Shown here in pieces: positions 1 through 10,796 of a stretch of 64,000 nucleotides of DNA; positions within the stretch are counted from its first letter, which is position 1, and the number at the start of each line of letters is the position of its first letter. This DNA is from Lineolata rhizophorae (Eukaryota > Ascomycota > Dothideomycetes > Lineolatales > Lineolataceae). A program made the position numbers and the translations under genes. The notes under the pieces are model-generated. The model was not told the DNA's origin. It worked only from the letters and a program-made list of their open reading frames with translations, and did no database searches. Location of the stretch: positions 1,324,535-1,388,534 of the forward strand of contig MU001671.1 of NCBI GenBank assembly GCA_010093515.1. Reading direction: 5' to 3'.

Positions 1-257
1 TCTCGTGCGCGCGCGTGGGAGGGAGGAAAAGCTCGTGCGTCCTCTTCAAGTATCCATTGTACAAGGAAGTCCTCTTGCTCTGGTGTCAATCGTTGTTGGT
101 ATACGTGGCTGGTTTGGCTGTTCTGTGTGCCTCGTACACGGGCAGAGAAGGTAGCTTGAGGGATGTTGTACGCCTTTGCAGCAGCTCTTTGACTAGTAAA
201 AACACCAGCATTAAGATCGCGGATAGCTGCTTGAATAGATTCTTCACGGTTGTCCAT
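1..257 (-). mobile_element. Pogo/Fot1-type DNA transposase, N-terminal fragment cut by the window edge
   Basis: Reading the minus strand from ATG at 257 gives 85 open codons that run off the window. The N-terminus is a psq/CENP-B-like helix-turn-helix with the typical AAAKAYNIPQATFSARVRG core at about residues 23-41. It is followed by the linker RLTPEQEDFLVQWILEEDA and the start of the second DNA-binding module, PPSHARARE. This arrangement is characteristic of fungal Fot1/pogo transposases of the Tc1-mariner superfamily, which insert at TA and duplicate it. The DDE catalytic part lies outside the window, so I cannot say whether the copy is intact. No stop or frameshift is present in the visible part. 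Upstream of the ATG, 310-359 carries two related GGAACCCGG-type motifs. The end of the element may be at 359, with TA at 360-361 as target duplication, but the other terminal repeat is not visible to test this. Confidence 0.85.
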
Positions 258-2666
258 TTTGGCAGTGTGGGTGGTGAGAAAACACGTGTTTTGTTGAGGG
301 TGTTGAGTTCTGGGCAGTGAGTTGGAACCCCGGGTGACTCGGAACCCGGTCAGCTAGCTTACTGCCCACAATCGAATTGTTAGTCAAGCAGAAGTTGTCA
401 AACAGCCGTGACAGTGAAATCAAAATGTCCAAAACTTTGATAAAATATGAGGTTCGGTCTGATGACTGCATACTAAAGCTGACTTTTGGGATGAAAGTAA
501 TGACACAGACTCGGAATACCTAGTGTACAACTTGCCTAACTTCGTATACGCTAGATCGTATTGGTATATTATTTCACCTGCTAATTGGGTCATTCTGAGT
601 ATTTTATGTATCTGTCAGCAGTTTACCTTCAAGTTTAGTGCTTATGACGTACAAACGACTGCCGTTATCGATAAAGCTTAGCGTACTGCAAACTTCACTC
701 CTAGTGGACGACACTTCCTTCACGATGCATGGACATTGAATTATTCATGAATAATGACACTGACTTTTCGTACATTAATTTGTGGTATGATCCGCATGGA
801 GCTCTAGAGTCCATAGGAAGTCGGCGACTGTGGGCTGGTACTCTAGTTTTCTATTAACTCCTTGCCCCGCAAATACGAACGTACACCATTTTTACAATCA
901 AGTATGACCTTTTTCTATAGCAACAACCGCCTTGCAATGCTCTAGTACACTCCTTATATACATTTCAAAGGACTTTAACCTATATCTTCGTCCGTTCCCC
1001 TTTGACGAATGTACGTTTCTCTTATAATAGTAGGTCGATTATATTCGACAATATTGCAAAGGGTTAGAATTTCAATTCTCCTTTTTTCTAAAAGGCGCTA
1101 TGATAACAACAAAAAAGGACTCGTATAAAAGCTACAACCTTATAATCTTTCTGTTCTGATTAGAAGAGAGAAAGAATTAAAGGAAAAACTGGCCCCCTCG
1201 CTCACAGATCGATAGCGGCGATGAAAAGGGCATTGTCAGCCCGCATTTGCCACCTCTTGTGTGCAAATATTGCCGTCCCCAGCCAAAGGTCATGTGGATA
1301 GGGCCATATTTAGCTGATCGTAAGCAGGCGCTGCGTTCTGTGCTTTGATCATGTCTTACTTTTTTTTGGCGTACCAACTAGGAATGGACCAGGCTCCCCT
1401 TGAAGGCTGCACCTTACGCGTATTGACCCCCTTCAAGCGACGTTTACCCACTATGCAAAGAACCCCTTGGCAGCGGGGTAGCAAGTCAATGTGCACACAT
1501 CCCGAACACCGTATCCGAGGAAGCGGTCTTTGGATGTACAATTTCCTCCCTATCCCCGCGTGCCCTCCCCGTATCGTATATACGAGGGAGGGCCGAAGGC
1601 CCGACCTCGTCGTATATATTGCTTACTTTCCTTACATAGTATTGTGTGCCCTTTCCTAAGCTACAATACTGCGCGCTGTGTGCTCTTCCCTCAGGTGCGT
1701 AGTGTACCTACTTGTTTGTTATGCACTAAGCTTCCCTGAGGCGGGCTAAGCCGCAAATGGCAAACGAACCAGCGAGCCCCGAGTGAGCGAACGGAGCCAG
1801 AGCAGCCAGTATGGGTCTAGCCAGACTACGGAATGCACAGTATGGGCAGACCGAGTTAAGCAGTAGCCTCGAATTCGAGGACTTTCTGTTCTTTTCGAGT
1901 GCAAGATGCCCAGGCCAAGAACCAGGTTTGGTGCATTCTTTCATGGGCTACGAATTGGGACATTCAACTATTGGTTATTTCTCTTACAGGTGCCGCAGTG
2001 GTGGCAGACAGTTCCGTAGTCGTTTCGTGGAGTCAAAATGTGAAATTGGCACAAACAACACAAGAATTCTCTCATGATGTGAAACTAGGGGCCCCTTCTT
2101 AGTACTTGGCGAGTTCTGGCTTACAAAATTTCTCTGAGAGTTACAATTCTGTCATCTAACTGCTACTGTCGGAGCATTGCGTCACTCTGTTGCCATTCTC
2201 CGAGCTATTCCGCGAGTGCTTCCCCGAGTAGCACATGCGTTGCGTGAGAAACACGGCCATCCACGGGCCGAGCTGGACGGCGATGGCCTTGTTTGGGCCA
2301 ATGGTGGCCCGCATTCTCCGCGTGGGAAGGGACCTGGCACATGCTCACCGTGTCTAGATGCTCTCAAAACCATAGAACCGTGCCTCATCATCTTACACGG
2401 TAGTCGCGGGTTGGCCATAGATCCAGAAGCTTGGATGGACACCGAACCAGAGTTACGACGCAAAGTATGCCATCCCGTAGAGATAAAAGGGCTCCCGCCG
2501 CCCGCCGCCCTCCCTTCTTCCTTTTTGTTCTATCCCTCACACCGGAGCTCAGCAGTCTGAGGATTCAAGACGAGGCAGTTCGAGCCATCAGACGATATTG
2601 ATATCGCCATCATTCACTCTTATCGCGAATCAATATCGTCTCCATCACAAAAACCAGCACTCCAAC
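258..2666. other. Intergenic, AT-leaning, no gene recognised
   Basis: About 2.4 kb without a convincing reading frame. The part from 480 to 1170 is AT-rich and stop-dense. A nested hairpin lies at about 1573-1622. Around 1740-1800 there is a GC-rich stretch with alternating GCGAGC and GAGCGAACGGAGC words that could be old repeat DNA, but I could not assign it to a family. A perfect 12-bp inverted repeat at 2591-2640 belongs to the leader of the next gene. Confidence 0.5.
2591..2640. promoter_or_regulatory. Perfect 12-bp inverted repeat before the gene at 2667
   Basis: GACGATATTGAT at 2591-2602 is repeated in exact inverse complement as ATCAATATCGTC at 2629-2640, with a 26-nt loop. It ends 26 nt before the chosen ATG, so it would lie in the promoter or the 5' leader. 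It could be a dimer binding site or an RNA hairpin. The role is inference; the symmetry is visible directly. Confidence 0.45.
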
Positions 2667-3628
2667 ATGGGTAAATACGTTTGCCCCGCGAAAAGGGCTG
2701 CTGGTGCCCACAATTCACCCTCGACGGGCGGCAGCCCCTCCTCATCTCCCTCCTCCTCCTCCTCCTCCTCCTCCTCATCCTCCTCCTTCTCGGGCAACTG
2801 CCCTTCGCCCCCTCCTTCTTCCTCGGCCAGCTCCTCGAGCCGCGCCTCCTCTCCTCCCTCGGGCGGCAGGCGCCCCACCAGTTCGTCGTCGCGGGTGCTT
2901 TCCGCCCCCGACTGGCGAGCGAAGGCTCCCAGTGGGACGCCGAGCCTGCCTCCGTCCCGAGGCGACTCGGGCGCGCGACGAGACTGCCCGCTGACCGTGG
3001 GGGAAGCGCAGCCGGGCCACGTCGCCTTTCTCCGAAAAAGGGAGGCGCTGGCCCTGAACTCGGTGTTCCAAGGCACCGCGCTCGAAAACCCGAACGTTTT
3101 CGAGCACCCCGTCCTTATCATCGGGACGGATTCGGAAAGCGCGATGACCGACTTCATGGTCGTGAGTAGCCCTCTCGTTCGATTCCCGCCTGCGTCTGAC
3201 TTCAAGTTGTGCACACCTCTGAGTTCCCGGGCAAAAAAAAAAAAAAAGGAATACACTAACATTTTGGACAGATCACCTCGTTCGGAGCGTCTGATCTCCG
3301 AACACGCTTCGGTGGCAGCGGGTGCCGGCGCGCCGTCGAAAAGGAAGATCACATGCCCCTCGTCGACGCTTTCTTCGACGAGGGGTACGGCTTCCTCAAG
3401 AAGGAGTCGTACGTGAACACCTACGACATCCTTCGGATCGAGACGGCGAACTTGCGCCCGCTGCTCGGCGTCGTCGGCCCTCGCGGGCCCGGGCCCCGCC
3501 TGAACCCCGGCTGCCTGGCCAAAGTGTTGGGTCGTCATCGCGAGCGGGTGGCGGTCCCTGAGGCACGATTTGGCCGGTGGTCGGCGCGCTGCGTAGCCCC
3601 GCCCCTTGTGACGCTTTGGCGGTCTTAG
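2667..3628 (+). CDS. Conserved-looking fungal protein with PGHVA motif, function unknown
   Basis: Two exons, 2667-3161 and 3272-3628, joined by a 110-nt intron (GTGAGT donor, ACAG acceptor) that keeps frame and gives 282 residues. The ATG at 2667 sits in a good context (CAACATGG). The N-terminus is a long Ser/Pro tract, encoded by a CTC repeat near 2744-2790. After it comes a compact domain starting at PGHVAFLRKREALALN and continuing through ENPNVFEHPVLIIGTDSES. Across the splice it reads MTDFMV then ITSFGASDLRTRFGG, and later KKESYVNTYDILRIE. This order (PGHVA, HPV.I...., ..SF.., K.SYVNT) resembles a family of uncharacterised filamentous fungal proteins I know only as hypothetical. The C-terminus after about residue 230 is Arg/Gly-rich. 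I do not recognise a function. The long antisense open frame here is ignored because the spliced sense frame restores the family motifs. Confidence 0.7.
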
Positions 3629-3694
3629 GGCCGCCAGCAGCGTCGAGGTTGCTTCGTGTTCCGCGGGGTGTTTTTGATTTTTTTTTGGGCTTTC

Positions 3695-3939
3695 TTAGGG
3701 CGTTTTGGCGTTTGGCGTTTGGAGTTCTTTCCTTACGGCGCTGGGTATTCGGGGTTTGTCTTTCCGTACGGCGTTGGGCGTTTGGAGTTCTTCTTTCCTC
3801 ACGGCGTTTGGCGTTCGCTGCTTTCTTGGGGGTTCCTTCCGGCGTTTGGCGTTTGGCGTTTGGCGATGGGCGACTGGCGTTCGGCGTTTGGCGTTGGGCG
3901 TTTGGCGTTGGGCGTTTGGCGTTGGGCGTTTGGCGTTGG
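3695..3939. repeat. Degenerate GGCGTTT minisatellite
   Basis: The region is built from the heptamer GGCGTTT and its variants GGCGTTG, GGAGTTC and GGCGATG. It is densest at 3841-3939, where the 14-mer GGCGTTTGGCGTTG recurs in tandem. The units at the left are more diverged and separated by TTCTTTCCT-like spacers, suggesting an older part. There are no unique spacers of constant length, so it is not a CRISPR array. Confidence 0.85.
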
Positions 3940-3996
3940 TTTCTCTTTTGTTAGGGTGACGACGTCTCTCCACCTCCTCGTGGTGTTGCCTGGAAA

Positions 3997-4019
3997 CTCT
4001 GTAGCAAAATACTACAGAG
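3997..4019. other. Short perfect stem-loop
   Basis: CTCTGTAG at 3997-4004 and CTACAGAG at 4012-4019 form an 8-bp stem with a 7-nt A-rich loop, directly after the minisatellite. It could be part of the 3' end of the gene at 2667 or chance. Confidence 0.35.
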
Positions 4020-6289
4020 GCTAAGAGACCATGACATGCATAGGTGGAGCGGTCTTTCTGTGATCTTGTGATGCTCACGTGCATGTCGTGCCGTCTGACC
4101 ACGGGCACATAGAGCGCTAGCATTGGGGTTTTGGAACAAAAATGTTTCTATTATAGCCTATAATCTATCAAAAAGCTACCAAGATAGTAGCAAAAGCAAC
4201 GCGATCTGGTATACATAGTTGTTCGTTAAAACCACAGCATTGATGCAGGGTTAGGAGTATTCGTATATATGTGGTATTTGAGTGACATATGCATCAGAAC
4301 AGGACTTTCTCTTGTGACATTTCCTCTATGATCACAATACTTCGCTCATTCCATGATCGGCATTCTAAAATGTCATTGCTGGCAAACACGAAGATCGGGT
4401 TCCTAAACTCTCCAGTCGTCGTTCCGTTTCAAGTTCGAAAAACCATCTCAGTTACCTAGGAATTTTAGAATTGGGAGTTTTGGCGAGCGGTGGACAACTT
4501 TTCAAGTGTATCTCAAGAGATGGGCTTGTTGCACGCACGTATGCGTGGGAAGGCCGCAAGAAGCCTTCTTCTCGGGGCGCGCAATCGAAATGAGTGGGAT
4601 GGTCGTTGTCAGGAAGTTACTAACGGGACGTCCACTCAAATGTGAAACGTCACTTCTTAGATTGGTCGTTAAGCGCGCAGGAACCTTGCGAGCTTGGTCC
4701 CCCGCTCCTGGCGCTTAAGCGCGGCAAAGCTACCTAGGGATGGTCCTTAAAGGTCTAGCCATTACTAGACTAGTAAGGGCCTTCCGAATGTGGCTGGGCA
4801 GGCTCTGCGACGGATGTAGCAGTACCCGAAGCCGTGGCTGCGCTTACCCTGCGCTTCCCGGCAGCGCGTCACCCACCGAACTTACGTGCGTCAGTCCAGG
4901 CCTGGGGAAGGCAAGAGGTCTCCTTCCTACTGCGCTACTGTGGAATGATCTCGTTCCCCCGTCTCCAGCAGGTCGCAAAACCTGTACCTGAATAGGTGCT
5001 CTCGTTTTCGGGCAAGTTAAACAAAGGCCGCGCTGTCAGTTAGTACCTGGGCTGTTAGGAAAGACAATGAAATGTTCTGGACGTGGGGTGCCTCGGTGTG
5101 CAAGCGTCGCGCTGCCTGCTCGAAGCTTCTGGCGTCCTGCTTTACCGCGGTACGCCTGGGTTGTTCGGTGTTGTCCGTGCGCGCTGCGCGGTCCCTGCCC
5201 GCGCCTGGCATTCGCCTCCCGCAGCCCCGGCTCCGCGGACATCCGAGTTGGAACGCGCGAATCTGGGCGGGCCGAAAACCACATCCCAAAGCCTCCCCCT
5301 ATTTCCAATTCTACCTTCCTATCCTTCTTTCCAAGCGCCATGAACAAAGTCACCAGACCAGCCAATATGTTCTTTCCGGACCGACTTGCCATCACCTTTC
5401 GAGACGAGCCGAGGCGAGACGAGACGGCCGCACACCTCACGTGCCCCCCCAAATCGTTGAGCGCCCCAACCCTCGTATTTCCCAGAGAAAACAAGAAGCT
5501 TATTTCCCAATCCGGCAGCGCGGCGCACCCTCTGCGCGTGCCGACTGCGAAAAGGGATGCAAGCCACGCGGCTGCTCGGCATTCCCGAGAAGTCCCGAGC
5601 TGCCTCTCGCCCTGCCCTGTCGAACTGCGGGCAGCGAGCTAGCGTCGCAGAACATGCGCGCGGCGGTTGTCGGATGCCGCCGCTGTTGGCGGGCTCTTCG
5701 CGTGGCTGTGATGTGTGTGCTGCTTGTCTCGGCCGGGCCCGCCTCGATCGGCGTGGCCGCACGGACGCTTTGCGAACAATGGCCGGGGGAAGGCGCCGAA
5801 AGGATCAGTTGGCAACTCTGTTGAGCTTTCGGATGCGGCGGCGACCGTCCATCCATCGTCGAGCATTCCAGCCTCATGTGCGCCTTCTTGGCGCTTGCAG
5901 GGCGCTGCCTGTCGGGTGTCGCTCCTCGAAGCGCCCGTTTCCGGCATTTGCTTGTTTCTTGTTTCTTGTTTCGGCCTTTCGGTGCGGTCTCGTCGATTTT
6001 GAGCCAGTGGAACCTACCCGTACACGTCACGGGCGGCGGCTCACGCATAGCCGAAAAAGGCACCGTCTCATGTTTGATCGACCAAATCACCTGTCGTCTA
6101 ACGTCGCTCACAGATTCTGCACAGCTTACGGGATATCTACATTATACTTTGTTTCAAACTTTCCCTCTAGGAATCTTCGTTTCGTACATTCAATCGGTCA
6201 AAGTGTCCCCCCACGCCGCTTGGCCTTGGCGATCCGATCGCGGATCCCGTCGCGCTTCGTCTAGAAAGCTCAAAGCAGACGTCCAGCAT

Positions 6290-8090
<1,801 letters not shown>

Positions 8091-9517
8091 GACGGGCTAA
8101 TGATTGTTTGGGAGGATCAATTGAGGATATTACGGCGGCTTCTGGCGCTCAGGGGGGGGTGCACTTTGTATGTCGAGGGATGGAGACGAAGGAAGATGCT
8201 GAAGGCAAGAGCAGAACGCCCCGATGGCCGGGTTCCTGCTTGACTTTATCATCGATGATGTAGGCAAGGGCCAAAAGCAACGGGTTCTAGCCGCGGGTCG
8301 GAACCGGAAGTGCGTCACTTGTCCATCAGGGCGAGACCATCTCCGAGCTATTCTGCTCTCGGCGGGACTGTGAGCGGGCGAGCTATCGGCCGCAGAGCTC
8401 CCGGCGAAACGAGCACTCATCGAAAAGAGTCAGACAATTGGCCCTGCGCGAATTAAAAAGTTTTCCGCTCCTTTCCCCTCTCGAAGGTTTTCGTATACGG
8501 GCGCGGGTCTGACATGCGTTCGTGGGGAGAGAGAGAGCTTTTGGTGCGAGAAAAAAAATTGTGCTCGAGCTCATCTAGAGCTCGCGGGGTAGCAGACAGA
8601 AGGCTCTGCCCGCCGCGGGGCGAGGGGCCTAGGCGGGAATGAGCTTTGCTCTTGCGCGATGATGTTTGATGCCTAGACAGGCCTTATCAGCAGGCTTATC
8701 ACGGGCGCTGATTGGCCGGCTAGACGAGCGGGCCTGCGGGCTGAACGCATTCGATTTGCGAAATCGGCAGCGTCATCGGCGGGCGCGTTCCCTCGTCGCG
8801 ACTCGCTGCACCGCGCTGCAGCCCGCCGGGCTGGACGGGCCCGATGCGCCAGGCTTTCGGTGAGGTAAGCCGCTGAGTGAAGCCGCGTTCGCCCAGCCGC
8901 GCTTTACGTACATGAGTGCGCGCAAGCGACCTGCCATGGACAAACTCGGAAACCAAGTTGCCCTACTGAGCCTGGTCGGCGAACATCCAGCCACGAACCC
9001 GCCCGCGCCCTGCGGGGCTTGAGTGGGTTGGCACCTCGCTGCGTACGAGGGATCTTGTGTTGGTGGTGAGTCTTTTCTTTCTTTTTTTCCACCTCCCTCC
9101 CGTCACTCAAACTGCTCGTAGAGGGGCCCGCCGGCATTCCCGCTGCCGCACGACAGGGAAGGTTCTGCACTAGCCGCGCTCTGCTCGGCAAGCGAGCTAG
9201 CACACCGTGCGACCTCCACGCTGTACCTATGCGCTCAGGACCCTGCATTTTTTGTTTGGGGCTTAGGTGTTCGGTTGGTCGGACAAGAAAAATTTTATAC
9301 CCAACTCATCACGCGAACATGCAACCCCAGGGACTCTAGTGCCAAACAAATGTTTTAGTAAGGAATGCTTGTCTGAACCCCCATTCTCCTACCGCAACTT
9401 AGTTGTGGTGCCCGCAACGCACTGGGGCCCTGTCCACGCATCATAAGCAAAAGCAAGACCCACACCGCACCCCCACGGCCCCAAAGCCAAAAAATTTCCA
9501 AACTCTGTAGCTCCGGA
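8091..9517. other. Promoter and leader of GDH; 3' flank of the aldo-keto reductase
   Basis: No gene is seen. A 12-bp palindrome ATCATCGATGAT at 8248-8259 abuts TTATC (GATAA on the coding strand) about 160 nt upstream of the GDH start. Such GATA words are possible targets of the NIT2/AreA nitrogen regulator, though single copies are common by chance. The stretch 8580-9240 is GC-rich and 9240-9420 AT-rich, with nothing recognisable. Confidence 0.45.
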
Positions 9518-10796
9518 CTAGGAGCAATCCGTGGGATCCCAATCTGCCACCACTGTCAGCTTCACATTCGAACTTAAACGGGTAAGTAGAAGAGAAATGG
9601 GACGAGAGGAGAAAAGTTTGCTCCTTCAATGCTCTTTTTTTTTCTTGACTCACCTGTGACCAAGTACTCGTCGAGTCCGTCCAGGGTTTCCATGTCTCTT
9701 TGGTCGATCCCAAAGAACCCAATATTGCCGTTTTCTACAATGCGTTCTTTGCGGCTGCTTTTCGGCAGCGGCACGTAGCCGTGCTGGAGGCTCCACCGAA
9801 TCAGCAGCTGGCCCGGCGTGCACGAATATTTGCTCGACATCGACGAGATGGTGGGGTGTTTCATTCGAAGAGCGCGCGCCAGCGGTGCATACGCCTCCAC
9901 TACGATTCCGTGCTCTTGGCAAAAGGACACGATGTCCGTCCGGGTATTGAAGGGGTGAACCTCGATTTGGTTCACTGCAGGCATGATACGCGGCTTTGCA
10001 GTAACGAGCTCTTGGAGCTGGAGTTTTTATTTTTTGTGGCGACGGTCAGTTTCAGTGGACAGGACGAGAGGAGGCAACACGATGAAGATGTCGTGCGCGC
10101 TGAAAAACTGCCTGCAGCTGTGACGGCAGGTCTTGACCGGACATGCATCCTTACATGCTTTACGCCGTAGTTGCTAACACCACCGATCCGCACCTCACCA
10201 TCATCGATTGCGTCCTCGACCGCCCTCCACGATTCAAGGCGCGCCTTTTCGCCACCATAGGGGGAGTGGAGAAGAAACAAGTCGATATATCCCAGCCCGC
10301 ACTTGGCCAAGGAATCTTTGATCTCCCTCCGACAGTGGTCGTACGTCTCATTGGACGCTAGCTTGGTGGTGAAGTGGATACTTTCGCGGGTCAAGCCATC
10401 CGCGTTGGCGTCGCTGCTGAGATAGCTCCTGATTGCTTGGCCTGCCTCGCGTTCATTTCCGTACATGGTGGCGGAATCAACGCTAGCGGAGCCGTGGCGG
10501 CAATAGCAGTTAGAGCCAGGCCGACCCTTGAAACACACGGGACGCTTATAGTGCATATAGGACGCGGTTGGACGCACCCTCTATAGCCAGCCTCGAGAGC
10601 CCATTGGACGGCGTTCCGTGTTTCGTTCCCGCGGGTCATATACAGGCCAAGATGAAGCTGCGGCATAGACAAGCCATTGGAAAGCTGCGCAGGTTTATCA
10701 GATGCGGGTCAATCGGGCTGGACGGCACGCCGTGGAACGCGGCGGTAGACTTGCCTGAGCGCGACTGGCCAGGGACAAGGCGTTCGCGGATGCCAT
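9518..10796 (-). CDS. Aldo-keto reductase, NADPH-dependent
   Basis: Cytosolic (alpha/beta)8-barrel reductase of aldehydes and ketones. Five exons (10755-10796, 10482-10578 with 10684 as exon-2 start: 10578-10684, then 10155-10482, 9654-10017, 9518-9543) encode 288 residues. The tetrad is complete: Asp52 and Tyr57 in VDSATMYGN, Lys90 in FTTKLASN and His122 in [10 protein letters not shown]. Further barrel motifs are [22 protein letters not shown] and VPLPKS. The end reads LVTDWDPT, the usual C-terminus of fungal aldehyde reductases of this size. Intron 1 uses a GC donor (CAG|GCAAGT) with a CTGAT branch site and CAG acceptor; the phase-0 junction gives a sensible N-terminus, whereas no GT donor keeps frame. 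The last exon is only 26 nt. Substrate is unknown. Confidence 0.93.

Larger units (their letters stand above)
3629..6289. other. Intergenic between the unknown gene and the 3' end of GDH
   Basis: About 2.7 kb. It starts with a GGCGTTT minisatellite (3695-3939) and then an 8-bp perfect stem-loop at 3997-4019. From 4130 to 4500 it is AT-rich with no open frame. From 5060 to 6270 it is GC-rich with overlapping open frames on both strands, none of which resembles a known protein or has convincing splice sites. Confidence 0.5.

Noticed and set aside
3162-3195. tRNA-like B-box (GTTCGATTC) in the intron of the gene at 2667
   Set aside because: The flanking bases cannot form the T-stem, and there is no A-box or anticodon arm upstream.
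2645-3538. 297-codon antisense open frame over the gene at 2667
   Set aside because: It is an Arg/Glu-rich shadow of the GC-rich sense gene; the sense strand has matching splice sites and motifs.
3841-3939. Possible CRISPR array
   Set aside because: Tandem heptamers without unique spacers, in a eukaryotic genome; it is a minisatellite.
5067-6264. Several 80-250-codon plus-strand open frames downstream of GDH
   Set aside because: No recognisable motifs or consistent splice sites; frames overlap one another on both strands.
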